From: Paenibacillus foliorum
Lineage (GTDB): Bacteria > Bacillota > Bacilli > Paenibacillales > NBRC-103111
DNA length: 64,000 bases
NCBI RefSeq assembly: GCF_013141765.1
Contig: NZ_WHOD01000087.1
Location: forward strand, 186,001 to 250,000
Reading direction: 5' to 3'
Of this stretch, positions 45,783-58,900 are shown piece by piece. Position 1 is the stretch's first letter; each line of letters starts with the position of its first letter. The notes beneath the pieces were generated by a model. That model had not been told where the DNA came from and did no database searches. It saw only the letters and a list, made by a program, of their open reading frames with translations. The position numbers were made by a program, and so were the translations under genes.

Positions 45783-46502
45783 ATGATTAAAGTAACGATT
45801 TGGAATGAATTCATTCAAGAACAGAGGAAGCCGGAAGTAGCTGAAATTTATCCAAAAGGGATACACGGCGCGATTGCCGAGGGGATAGAGCAGAATGGGG
45901 TTGTGCTCAGAACGGCAACCTTTAACGAGCCTGAGCATGGATTAACAGAAGAAGTGATGAACGATACGGATGTACTCATTTATTGGGGCCATGTTGATCA
46001 TAAGGGATTTCAAGATAACGTTGTCGATCGTATTTGCAAAAGAGTTCATGAAGGAATGGGCTTGATCGTGCTGCATTCAGGGCATCATTCCAAATTATTC
46101 CGCAAACTAATGGGCACATCCTGCGACCTGCTATGGAGAGAAGCGGATGAGAAGGAGCGGCTGTGGGTGGTTGACCCGTCTCATCCCATTGTAGAGGGGA
46201 TTGGACCGTTTATAGATTTGCCGGAGGAGGAAATGTATGGAGAGCATTTTGATATTCCTGTGCCCGATGAGTTGATATTCGTTAGTTGGTTTGAGGGAGG
46301 GGAAATATTCCGCAGCGGCTGCACATACCGTCGTGGTCAAGGCAGAATCTTTTATTTCCGGCCGGGTCATGAGACCTATCCTACCTTTTACAACAAAGAC
46401 ATTCATCGCGTAATTTCCAATGCTGTGAAATGGACAGCTCCTATTAAGAGGGAGAAAACCTTCTATGGACATCATGACCCTCTTGAAATCATTAAGAAAT
46501 AA
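45783..46502 (+). CDS. ThuA-like protein
   Basis: This protein of 239 residues is read from ATG 45783, behind AAAAGGAGC. It belongs to the ThuA family (trehalose utilisation, class I glutamine-amidotransferase-like fold). The blocks VLIYWGHVDHKGF, MGLIVLHSGHHS, LWVVDPSHPIVEGIG, EMYGEHFDIP and GRIFYFRPGHETYP are typical. ThuA acts on 3-keto sugars produced by the partner oxidoreductase. It is the last gene of the importer operon, followed by a strong terminator. Confidence 0.9.
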   Translation: MIKVTIWNEFIQEQRKPEVAEIYPKGIHGAIAEGIEQNGVVLRTATFNEPEHGLTEEVMNDTDVLIYWGHVDHKGFQDNVVDRICKRVHEGMGLIVLHSGHHSKLFRKLMGTSCDLLWREADEKERLWVVDPSHPIVEGIGPFIDLPEEEMYGEHFDIPVPDELIFVSWFEGGEIFRSGCTYRRGQGRIFYFRPGHETYPTFYNKDIHRVISNAVKWTAPIKREKTFYGHHDPLEIIKK

Positions 46503-46533
46503 ATAATTAATCCCTACTTTTGATATGAAATCA

Positions 46534-46573
46534 AAAAAACGGAGTTACGCGGGTTTTCGCGTCTCCGTTTTTT
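46534..46573 (+). terminator. Terminator of the ABC importer operon
   Basis: AAAACGGAG with ACGCG/CGCGT inside pairs with CTCCGTTTT, followed by a T-run. Further on (46574-46755) there is a hairpin ATGGCA/TGCCAT (about 46632-46649) and mixed-composition DNA without a convincing gene. Confidence 0.88.
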
Positions 46574-46726
46574 CTTGTTTTACGGCCATTATGGGCATTA
46601 TCTCTACGCTGAAAGTCCTCCTTAGTGGGGGATGGCAAGCTTCTGCCATTAGCTAAAAGCAAGGGTGTCTACCGCGAAGTAAAATCGTTTTTCGACATAA
46701 TCACCCTATTATTGTCATGAAAAAAC

Positions 46727-46764
46727 ATTCTTGTGAGATTCTTGTGAGATCTCTTTGATATAAT
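46727..46764 (+). promoter_or_regulatory. Promoter of the giant surface-protein gene with tandem 11-bp repeat
   Basis: An extended -10, TGATATAAT (46756-46764), lies directly after two head-to-tail copies of ATTCTTGTGAG (46727-46748). No -35 at the usual 17 bp was found, so the promoter may depend on the extended -10 or an activator that binds the repeat. The untranslated leader would be about 170 bases. Confidence 0.45.
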
Positions 46765-46824
46765 GGGCGGCAGCTGCGGACTCTTTGAAAAGAACAACAA
46801 ATATAAGAGCGAAAGGGTGTCGAA

Positions 46825-46878
46825 ATGATCAACTATCAGCTATATTCCGACTTGTTTCGTCAAATTCGGATGACATAA
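46825..46878 (+). CDS. Candidate 17-residue leader peptide
   Basis: AAAGGGTG precedes ATG 46825, which opens MINYQLYSDLFRQIRMT and stops at 46878, within the leader of the giant gene. A ribosome site is the only evidence; it may be spurious. Confidence 0.25.
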   Translation: MINYQLYSDLFRQIRMT

Positions 46879-46940
46879 AATGAGTCCTTGAAAATGAACA
46901 ACTGATCAACTATTTGCGAATCAGAGAGGAGAAAGACTTC

Positions 46941-49900
46941 ATGGCAACAGTTTGGAGGAAAAGTATCAACCGGATCATCGCACTGGTGCTGGCGGTACTG
47001 CTGTGCATGCCGGGCATTGTGCCTAACAGGACTGCGGCTGCGGCAGCGGATGTCGATTGGCAGCTTATCTTGAATGGTTCTAATTTGAACGGCAGTATAA
47101 CCAAATTTGTGCTGGATAGGGACGATGGGATTTTTTATGCCCTGACAGTTTATCAAAACAGGCCCTACGTATGGGTTTACACTGGCGTAGAATGGGAACA
47201 GGTGGGCGATAATCTCAGCGGCACGAATGGTGTCGTCACAGTAATAGATATGGCTGTTCATCAGGGGACCATCTATGTGGGAGTAGCAACGCCAACCGAA
47301 TTTATAGTCGTTGTGAAACGACCGGGTGAAGACTGGAAGCAGTTGGGTAACTTGTTCGGTACTATACCGGAACAACCGACCAGAGTTTCGATAAGCATTG
47401 ATCCGGCAGGGATTCCTTATCTCGGGTACATTTCCAGTGAAGATAATCGTAAGCCGAAGGTTCTTAAATGGAACGGAGCAAGCTGGACACCAGTTTCATT
47501 CGGGAATGATTTGCCTACCCGTCAAGCCTTTGAGTTCAAGCTCGCAACGGATCAAGGGCAGGCTTACATGGCCATTAAGAACAGTGTTTTGTTCAATGAA
47601 AAGCTGTCCGTTCAATCCATAGGCGGTACGATGAGCAGCAGTCCGGTATCGCGGGGGGGAGTACCCAAGTTTGATCTTGCCTCCTATAAAGGGGTACCGT
47701 ATGCCGCGTTTGCCGATGACGGTGGAAATACGGTCGTATTGAAAAGGTATGTAGGCGGAAGCTGGCAGACGATGGGCGAGCGAACGCTTCCCACGAATCA
47801 ATATGTCGGCGACATCTCCGTGTTTGTTGACGATTCCGGCGCCTATGTGTTTTATAAGGACAACCAAGCAAGCAAAGGGTATGTGCTGCAAAGCACCGGC
47901 TCCGGCTTCCAACAGATTGGCAGAGATATATACGGCATAGGAAGCACTGATCTCTCGATACTTCGGGATGAGGGCGTTCTTTATATCGGCCATCACACAT
48001 TAGTTGAGAAATACGGCACCGAAACGACGCCTCCGGTATCGACGAAGCTGTTCCCGCAAATTGGGGCTACGAACGTCAATCCGGATACGAATTTGGAAAT
48101 GACCTTTAGCGAGGTTGTCAAACCGTCATACGATAATAAAAATTTGAAGATCCGAAAATGGGATACGGACGAGATCGTTGCGACAATTCCACTGGTTCAA
48201 GCGAAGTTTGCGCCGAAAAAGGTAACGGTGAACCCACCGAACGATCTGGATTACAATACCCGGTATTATGTAGAGCTGGAGACGGGCTCTTTACTGGATC
48301 TGAACGACAACCCGTATGCGGGTATGGCTGCAAAAACATGGCACTTTACCACAGGAGCCGATGTATATCCGCCGACACTGACATCCTTTACTCCTGCAAA
48401 GGGTGCTACGAATGTTCCGCAAAAGCCGACGTTAACCATGAACTTTAGTGAGAGTGTAGTCGGGGCGGCGGGCAAGAATATTGAGATCCGCAAGTTCTCA
48501 AACGGTGAGCTCGCGGAACAGATTCCTGCAACCGATTTGCAGAGAGTGGAAATATCCGGGAGCACGGTATTGGTCAAGCCATCATCTACACTTCTACAGG
48601 AAACGAACTTTTACGTTACAGTGGAATCTGGTGCATTCAAGGATAAGGCCGGTAATGCATACGCCGGTTTAACTGATAAAAATAGCTGGAACTTCTATAC
48701 CATGAAGGACGTGTATCCGCCGTTGGCCGCATCCTTCACGCCGGAGAAGGGCGCGACGGATGCGCCACTCGACTTCAAGCTGAAGCTGAAGTTCGACGAA
48801 AATGTGAAAGCGGCAACGAAGCCGGGTGTATACGGTGTGGTTCAGCTTTATGAGGAGACTGCTGTTGGATCCGCTCTACTCGAAGAGTTCTATGTGAATA
48901 CACCCTCTCAAGTCAGTATAACGGGTGATACGGCAGTCATGGTTCCGACAAAGCCGATCAAGAACAACACGAATTACAACGTCAAGGTGTCTACTAATGC
49001 CTTTCAAGATAACTATGGCAACCTATTTGCAGGCATTCATGATTCTATAACCTGGACCTTCAAGACAGTCAAGGACACCAAGCCACCGGTCATGGTCCAA
49101 TTGTCCCCTGTAGATGACGGTCAAGACATTTCATTGACAGCCTCACTTTCAATAGTATTTGACGAAGAGATTGTTCCGGCCACCCAGGGCAAGTTTACGG
49201 TGAAAAGGTCGTCGGACGACAGTGTGGTGGAGCAAATCGATTTATCCGACCTCACCAAAATAATGTACTTCGGAAAAGGGATCGGGACGGATCTTTCCGA
49301 GCCACTAGATTATAATACGGAATACTATGTGCAGATTAGTCCGAATGCTCTGAAGGATGGAGACTCCAACGGTTACGGGGGCATAACCGATAAGACAACG
49401 TGGAACTTCAAGACGGTGAGAGATTATTCGCCGCCCCAGCTGAAAGCTCTATCTCCGGCCAATGGAGGGAAGGAGGTAGCTTATGATGCCGAGCTCTCAA
49501 TGACCTTTGATGAAAAGGTAAAAGCAGGCACGGGGTATTTCAAAATCATGAATTCCAAGGATGACCAGCTTGTAGAGAAGATAGCCGTAAGCTCGAATCA
49601 AGTGACCATAACGGGCAGCAAGGTTTCCATCAAGCCGTCAAAGCCGTTCGTTTCTAACGGGTCTTATTATGTGCTCGTTGACGATGACACTTTACTGGAT
49701 TTCAGCGGCAACAATTACTACGGCTTGGAAGCAAAAAATCAGTGGAGCTTCGATGCGATCAAGGATACGACTAAGCCGACGATTATAGCATTCACTCCTG
49801 TGGACAATGAGACCGATGTGCCGGTTGTCAATACAGAGCTGACGATCAAGTTCAGCGAGCCGGTCATTAAAGACAACGGCTATATCCTCATTCACGAATA

Positions 49901-52900
49901 TGACACCGGCCGGATTATCCAGCAGATCAAATCCTCCGAGCTGACGGTGTCGAACGATAGTGTGACAATTCCGCTGACGGAGCGGTTGGGCTTTGGAGTC
50001 CACTATTACGTAACCGTCCAAGAAGAATCGTTTAAGGATAGTGGGGGCAACCATGTCGTACCGCTTACGAATAAGGGTGTTTGGGACTTTTACACCGAAT
50101 TCGAGGTCAGTAAACCAATATCGAGAATCTTGGCAACACCGGGTTTTGTTACGGCCGATGGACAAGATTATTCCGAGATTAAGGTAACGGTCACGGATTA
50201 CCGGGCTCACCCATTAAAGGGTAAAACGGTAGTACTGGAACCGGACAAAGGAAGCTCGACGATCGAAGCGGTGCAAGCCGTGACCGATGAATGGGGACAG
50301 GCCGTATTTCGGGTTCGGAATAAAGTGGTCGAGGATATCATCTACAGTGCCTCCGTCAAGACAAGCTACGGTACGATTGAGCTGCCGGAGAAAGGAGCCG
50401 TCTCATTCAGAGCGGGTCCTGTCAGCGAGGATGCATCCACGGTTACGGCCACTCCAACCAGCGTGACTGCAGACGGCGCCTCGGTTTCGACCATTGTTGT
50501 TCAGTTGAAGGACGCATTCGGTCATCCCTTACCGGGTCAGCAGGTATCCTTGCAGGATGGTGGAGGTTCCTCTTGGATTAATTACGATCAGCCGGTAACC
50601 GATGCAAATGGACGCGCAGTGTTCACCGTGCGCAATTCATTAGCAGAGCAAGTAACTTATTCAGCTGAAACACATTGGGTGAAAGTCAAGCAGCGGGCGA
50701 AAGTGACGTTCGAAGCGCCGATTCCCGGGGCGAGCAAAGCGAAAACGAGCGTGCTGCAGTCGAGAGTGTCGGCTGATCCGCTCATCGTGAAAGCCAATGG
50801 ACAAGAAGTGTCTACAATTACAGTGACGCTGAAGGATTCCAGCGGCCAGCCGATTGCAGGCAATAAAGTAAGCTTGTCGCAGGGAAGCGGCAGCTCGGCG
50901 ATAACAGCGGTGCGAGAGGTAAGCGATTCGGCAGGACAAGCTGTGTTCACAGTCCGCAGCAGCAAAGCGGAACAAGTCACTTACACCGTAAAGGACGAAA
51001 CAGATAAAGTCACACTGGCTGAGCAGGCGGTGGTAACGTTCGTGACCGAAGCCGTCGGCGGCGGAGGAACGCCACAAGCTCATGTGTTGAAATCGACTAT
51101 GGTCGCAACACCGACGATGACGACTGCGAACGGCCGTGACTTTTCAGTATTGACAGTGACTCTGCGGGATCATGTCGGTCAGCCGATTTCAGGCAAGAAG
51201 GTAAGCTTGTCGGCGGATGGCGGTAGTTCCGTGCTAACAGCCGTGAGGGATACGACCGGAGCGGATGGCGAAGCGGTATTTAAGGCGCTGGACGTTGTGC
51301 CGGAGCCGGTTACGTATACAGCGCGGATTGAAGCGGATGGTGTAACGCTGGCACAGAAGGCAACAGTGGTATTCGAATCGGCTGCAGGCGGTACCCCGGG
51401 CGTTCCAACAGTTAGCGTGATGAAGTCATCCGTGACGGCCTCACCGACGGTTGTATCGGCGGATGGTACAGCGAAAGCGGTCATTACCGTTAAGCTGCTG
51501 GATACAGATGCAAGACCGGTCAGCGGCCGCAAGGTCGTACTGACCCAGAACGGAAGCTCAGCGATTGCTTCCGTGCAGGACATAAGCGACGGCTCGGGCG
51601 TTGCGCGCTTTACGGCTTCGAGTTCGACGGCAGAGCCGGTGACGTATACGGCCCGCCTGGAGTCGGGCGAAACGCTAGCGCAGCGGGCGAAGGTGACGTT
51701 CGAGCATGCTCCCGCAGGTCCGGGAGGCTCAAAGACGAGCGTACTCGATTCTACCGTCATCGCGGTTCCGGGAACGGTAGCGGCGGACGGAACGGAAGCG
51801 TCCGAGGTTACGGTGACGCTTCTAAATGGAATGGGCGAGCCGATTACAGGCAAGACGGTTAGTTTGTCTGCAGACGGCGGCAGCTCGACGATCACAGCCA
51901 AAAACGGCAAGGTGAGCGATGCAAACGGCCGCGTTATTTTCCTGGTGACTAATCGTGCCACCGAGCAAGTAACCTATACGGCCAAAGACGAGACGGATGG
52001 AATAACCGTAGCGCAGCGAACAATAGTGACCTTTGAAACGCCTGGTGTGGGAGCTGGCGGGATAAGCGTGCTGAAGTCGTCAGTCAACGCGGTTCCTGAC
52101 ACTGTCTTGGCGAACGGGACCGAAGCCTCGACGATTACGGTAACGCTGCGCGATGCAGCCGGTTTGCCGGTAGCAGGCAAAAAGGTTTCAATGAAGGCGG
52201 ATGGTGGCAGCTCCATTCTGACCCCAGTGCAGGATACATCGGATGCGGACGGCAAAGCGCAGTTCAAGGCGACGAATATGTCAGCCGAGCAAGTGACGTA
52301 TTCGGCCCGTGTGGAAGCAGACGGGGCGACCATCGCGCAGCGGGCAAAGGTGACTTTCGAATCCGCCGCAGCTAGCCCTGGAGGTCCTGGAGTTCCGGGA
52401 GGTCCGGTCATCAGCGTATTCGATTCGACGTTGGTTGCTTCACCGGATATTGTAAAGGCAGACGGCGCTGAGCACTCGACGATTACAGTGACTCTGAAAA
52501 ATTCGGCAGGCGATCCGATAGCAGGAAAAACAGTAAAGCTAGCGGCAAACGGTGGCAGCTCTTTGATAAATGCTGCTGGCGGGGCTGTAAGCGACGCTCA
52601 GGGACGCGCGTCATTCACGGTCAGCAATACGGCGGCGGAGCAAGTGACGTACACAGCCCGCGTGGAAGCGGACGGCGTGACGCTGGTACAGCGGGCGACG
52701 GTAACCTTCGAGAAGGCAGCTGCCGGGGGGACGGGTACTCCTGCGGTTAGTGTAGTAAATTCTACGGTAAACGCAGCTCCGGCTTTGGTAGCGGCGAACG
52801 GCGTGTCATACTCGACCGTCACCGTCGCTTTAAAGGATACCGGCAATAATCCGGTAGCTAACAAGAAAGTAAGCTTGTCCGCAAATGGAGGCAGCTCGGT

Positions 52901-55900
52901 GATCGAGTCGGTGCGCGATGTCAGCGATGCGCAAGGCTTGGCGCTGTTCAGAGTGAAGGATTCCCAAGCCGAACAGGTGACCTATACGGCCCGTGTGGAA
53001 GCTGACGGGGTAACGCTTGCCCAGCGTGCGGCTGTTGTTTTCGAATATGCTGTTCCTGGCGAAGATCAGCCGAGAGCGAGCGTTTTGAAATCGGCAGTTA
53101 CGGCAGCTCCCGCTAAAGTTACGGCTAATGGAACGGACGCTTCAACCCTTACAGTCGTATTGAAGGATACTAACGGAGCACCGTTAGCAGGAAAGGCAGT
53201 TACACTGGCAGCCGAATCTGCCCGCGCACTTATTTCGACAGTGAACGGCGTGACTGACGCGCAAGGCGTTGCGTTGTTTAAGGCGAAAAACTTTTATGCG
53301 GAGCAAGTAGTCTTTACGGCTTCGGTTCCTTCGGACAGCGTAACGGTAGCCCAACGCGCGATGGTTGTCTTCGAAACAGCGGCCAGCGGTAATCCGCAAG
53401 CGCCGGCCATCAGTATTGTGAAATCGACGGTAGCGGCTGCTCCGGAAACGGTAGTCGCTGACGGAGTGGAGGCTTCAACCGTTACGGTGACATTGAAGGA
53501 TGCGAATGGCGCTGCCATTGCCGGAAAGACAGTTACGCTTAAAGCGAATAGCGGCGAGTCGGTAATAGTGTCGAAGAGCGGTGGAGTTACCGCTGCAGAT
53601 GGACGCACGGAGTTTACCGTGACAAGCGAAGCAGCCGGACAAGTAACCTACACGGCCTACGTTGCAGCGGATGGTGTAACGGTAGCGCAACGAGTCACCG
53701 TAACGTTCGAGACGCCAGAAGACAACAGTGGATCGGAAGTTCCAGCAGTAAGCGTGCAGAAATCGATAGTGACTGCCGCTCCAGCTGTCGTAACGGCTAA
53801 CGGAGCTTCCTTCTCCACGATTACGGTGACGCTGGAAGACGGAAGCGGAGCAGCTGTGGCAGGGAAGATGGTAACGTTGTCGGCAGACGGAGGCAGTTCG
53901 GTAATCGCCGCAATCCGCAGTGTCAGCGACGACCAAGGCAAGACGCTGTTCACAGTGCGCAATATTGCTGCCGAGCAAGTGACGTATACGGCGCATATAA
54001 CATCAGACCGAATTACACTTGCACAGCGAACGATCGTGACATTCGAAGCGGCTGCAGGAGGAGCGTCGGTTGATCCGGTCATCAGCGTTCTAGATTCCAC
54101 GGTGATTGCCGAGCCTGAAACGGTCAAGGCGGATGGCATTCAGCCTTCGATTATTACTGTGACTTTAAAGAACTCAAGCGGACAGCCGATCGTCGGGAAA
54201 ACAGTGACGCTTTCGGTCAGCACAGGCAGTTCAGTCATAACGGCGAAGGACGGCGGGGTAACCGACAGCAATGGTCGGGCAGAATTCACTGTGACGAGCG
54301 CGACAGCGGGCCAAGTGTTCTATACGGCAAAGGTAGCTTCAGATAGCTTAACACTGACACAGCGTGCGGCGGTAACGTTCGAGACTTCGGACGGCGGCGG
54401 TACAGGAAGTCCGGCCGTGAGTGTGCTCAAGTCGACAATCTCGGCTGCTCCGGAGATGGTTGCGGCAGGAGGCCGGGACGCTTCGGTCATTCTCGTCTCG
54501 CTGAAGGATTCAAGCGGGGCTGTAATAGAAGGGAAGACCGTCACCTTGACGGCAAGCAATGGCCAATCAGTAATTACGCCGATTGGCGGAGGCATTAGCG
54601 ACACGAACGGCGAAGCCAGATTTAAGGTTACGAACATGAAGGCGGAGCAGGTGACATTTACAGCCGCTGTCAGCGGCGTAACGCTGGCAAAGACGGTTAA
54701 AGTAACCTTCGAGACGGAGCAAAGCTTGCCGGTTATCAGCATCATGCAGTCCTCCGTACTAGCTTCTCCTAGTCAGGTGAAAGCGGACGGTCTTGAGTAT
54801 TCTACGATTACGGTTACGCTTAAAGATGGAAACGGCGCTCCTATCGGTGGAAAAGAGGTCACAATCACCCCGGATGGAGGCAGCTCAATCATCACTCCGA
54901 TAAACGGGGGGATCAGCGGTGCAGGCGGTACAGCTTTGTTCAGAGTAACAAACACAGCGGCAGAACAGGTGAATTATACCGCTCAGGTGACCGCTGACCG
55001 GGTGAAGATAGCGCAGCGCGCTGCAGTGACATTCGAAGCGACTGCGCCTGCCGGTTCAGGATCCGGGCGTGTCAGCGCACTGAAGTCTACGATGAACGCT
55101 GAACCAATAGTAAACGTTGCAGATGGAGTATCAGCATCGTTCATCAAGGTATGGCTGAAGGATACAGCGGGCAGCCCCGTTGAGGGTAAGAAGGTCTCTT
55201 TAACAAAGAGCCCAGCGAGCTCGGTCATCTCAGCCGTATATGGCGATATCAGCGATGCGGCAGGAATGGTGCTATTCCGGGTGACGAACACCACTGCGGG
55301 GCAGGTGATTTATACCGCCAGTGTCGCGACGGATAATACGACATTGGTGCAGACTGCGACCGTTACGTTTGAAAAGCCGGCTGTCGGAGGACCGGATAGC
55401 CCGTATGTCAGCGTTATGCGTTCGGCAGCAACCGCAACGCCGGAGAAGGTGACGGCCGATGGCAAGGACGTATCGACGATTCGAGTGACGCTGCTGGATG
55501 CTAGCGGCAGACCTGTTTCCGGTAAAACCGTATCGCTATTTGCCGGAGGCAGCTCAGTTATTCAAGCCGTATATGGCGGTGTCAGCCGTGAGAACGGCGT
55601 AGCGCAATTTTTGGTGACAAATACAGCTGCGGAACAGGTTGCGTACACGGCGCTTGTTGCCGCAGATGGCATAACGTTAGCGCAACGTGCAACCGTTTCG
55701 TTTGAAACAAAAGCAGGCGGAGCTGTGGAGCAACCTTCTGTCAGCCTGTTGAAATCGAGTATCGCCGCTTCGCCGTCTACGTTACCGGCGAATGGCACAT
55801 CATCAGCCACTGTTACAGTTACCCTGAAGGACGCAAACGGACGTCCGGTTACAGGGAAGCAGGTAAAGCTGACGCAGGACGGGGCATCTTTGATCGAGCC

Positions 55901-58900
55901 GCAGAACGGAGCCTTATCCGATGCGCAAGGGATTGCCGTATTTAAAGTAAAAAGCCTGATTGCCGGTCAAGTGACATACGCTGCTTCGGCTGATAATGTA
56001 ACTTTGGCGCAAACTGCCGTAGTAACTTTCCAAACGGTATCTGCCTCAGGTACACCAGTTGCAAGTGTTACTCGTTCAACAGTGACGGCGTCGCCGGAAC
56101 GGGTAACAGCGGATGGAAGCTCCTATTCGGTGGTGACGGTCACCCTTCGCAATGCGGTAGGGTATCCGGTAGCCAGCAAGACCGTTCAACTAAAGGCTGA
56201 TGGAGGAAATTCGGTCATTACGTCTCTGAACGGAGGCGTAAGCGATGAGTATGGTCAGGTATTCTTTAGAGTAAAGAACGCATTTGCAGAGCAAGTGATT
56301 TACAGCGCCAAAGAAATGATAGACAACGTTGGTATCGCCCAAACTGCTACGGTCACGTTCCTTGCGAACGCAGGCAGCGGTACGTCTGTGACCAGCGTGA
56401 CGCGCTCCACAATCGTTGCCTCGCCTGACAAGGTGGCAGCGGACGGAGTGTCATACTCGACGATAACGGTTGTTCTGCGCAACACAAACGGACAGCCGGT
56501 ATCCGGGAAGAAGGTCCAGCTTACCGCCGTCGGAGGCAGCTCATCGATCGTCCCGTTGAATGAAGGTACCAGCAATCTTAGCGGCGAGGCATCGTTCCAG
56601 GTGAGAAATGCAAATCCAGAGCAAGTGACCTATCGCGCTAAGGACATTACGGATCAGGTATCGATTGCACAATCCGCAGTCGTCACTTATTTGGCTAATG
56701 CAGGCACGGGCGGTCAAACGACTAGCGTTGCTCGTTCCTCTATGACGGCATCTCCATTGTCAATCATTGCGAACGGAACAGAAATGTCGACCATCACGGT
56801 TACGCTTCGCAATGCGAATGGACAGCCGGTTAGCGGTAAAACCGTCAAGCTGTCGGCCAGCAGCGGCAGCTCTGTAGTCGATACGATCCAAGCTGTCAGC
56901 AACGAGCGGGGCCAGGCGGTTTTTAAGGTGAAGAATTCTATTGTGGAACAAGTTACGTATACGGCTGTAGATGAAACGGATCGGGTACGGATCGCAGAGA
57001 CTGCAACGGTTACATTTAAGCCGATACCGCAGAAGAGCCGACCGCTTGATCCTGAGCTGATAGAGGCGGAAGCCGATAAGGAGCAGGTGACTGTAAACAA
57101 CGTGCTACCGGGAACGAAGGTTACCGTTTACGATAAGGACGGGAACGTCATTGGAGAAGGTACGAATCCAGGACCGGGATCAGGTCCTGTCGTGATACAG
57201 ATTCCAGGAATTAAAGAGGGCGACACCCTCAAGCTGACTGCGACAGAGCCGGATAAAACGGAAAGCGACAAGGTCAATGAGATTGTAAGAAAAGACCGGG
57301 GCACTAGTGCGCCAGTACCTCCGGAAAAAGTGTCGGCTGATCCCGAGAAGGATGAAATAATGGTAAGCGACGTGCCGCCGGGAACGAAGGTCACGATCTA
57401 CGATAAGGATGGAACGATTATTGGCGAAGGTACAAATCCTGGTCCGGGTGAGGGACCGATTATCATCCGGGTGCCAGGACTGAAGGAAGGCGACATCGTC
57501 AAGCTGACCGCGACTGAACCGGGTAAGAAGGAAAGCGGTCCGGTGGAAAAAACGATCGAGATGACGACCGATCCAATTGATCCCGTCAAGATCGCGGCGG
57601 ATCCAGAAGCAGATATGATATCCGTGCGTGATGTAGAGCCGGGCAAGAAGATTAAAGTTTATGACAAAAACGGAAACGTCATCGGTGAAGGTACGAATCC
57701 GGGACCGGGTGTTGGACCGGTTATGATTCCAGTGCCAGGACTGAAGGAAGGCGATATTATTAAGCTGACCGCGACGGAGCCGGGCAAGAAGGAAAGCGTT
57801 CCGACCAGCAAGACGGTTACGATCTACGATACCGTGAGCCGTCCGATCGATCCGGTCAAGATCAAGCCCGATCCGGATAAGGATGAAGTAACGGTACAGG
57901 ACGTACTTCCGGGAACGAAAATTACGATTTATGACAAGAATGGAACAATCATCGGCGAAGGAACGAATCCAGGACCGGGCGTTGGACCGATTGTGATCTC
58001 GGTGCCAGGATTGAAGGAAGGCGACATTATCAAGCTGACCGCGACGGAGCCAGACAAGAAGGAAAGCGATCCGACTAGCAAGATGGTCAAGACGGTTAGC
58101 AGTCCGCTTGATCCGGACAAGGTTTGGACGGATCCTGTCAAGGATGAAGTAACGGTGCGCGACGTGCCGCCGGGAACGAAGATCACGATCTATGATAAAG
58201 ATGGAACAATCATCGGTGAAGGAACGAATCCGGGTCCGGGTACAGGGCCGGTAATCATCCGAGTGCCAGGGCTGAAGGAAGGCGACGTTATCAAGCTGAC
58301 CGTGACCGAACCGGGTATGAAGGAAAGCGGCTCTGTTGAGAAAACGGTCGAGATGACGACTGATCCGCTTGATTCGGATAAGATCGCGGCCAATCCTGAA
58401 GAGGATAAGGTAACCGTGCGCGATGTAGAGCCAGGTAAGAAAATTAAAGTGTATGACAAGAACGGAAACGTCATAGGCGAAGGAACGAATCCGGGACCGG
58501 GAGTTGGACCGGTTGTGATCTCGTTGCCAGGGCTGAAGGAAGGCGACGTTATTAAGCTGACCGCGACGGAGCCAGGCAAGAAGGAAAGTGTGCCGACCAG
58601 CAAGACAGTTACGATCTATGATACCGTCACCCGTCCTATCAATCCGGACAAGGTCAAGCCGGATCCGGATCTGGATGAAGTAACGGTACAGGATGTTCCG
58701 CCGGGAACGAAAATTACGATTTATGACAAGGATGGAACGATCATTGGCGAAGGCACGAATCCGGGACCGGGCACAGGACCGATCGTCATCCGGGTGCCAG
58801 GACTGAAGGAGGGCGACGTTATCAAGCTGACTGCATCAGAGCCAGGCAAGAAGGAAAGCGTTCCTGCTTCAGTTCCGGTTCCGGGCAAGCCGATGTACGA

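Noticed and set aside
46576..46720. Known riboswitch (for example cyclic-di-GMP or cyclic-di-AMP class) before the giant gene
   Set aside because: Core consensus elements of these classes could not be matched by eye; only simple hairpins are evident.
50104..57030. CRISPR or other spaced repeat array
   Set aside because: The repeats are about 330 bp, divergent and in frame, encoding Ig-like domains.
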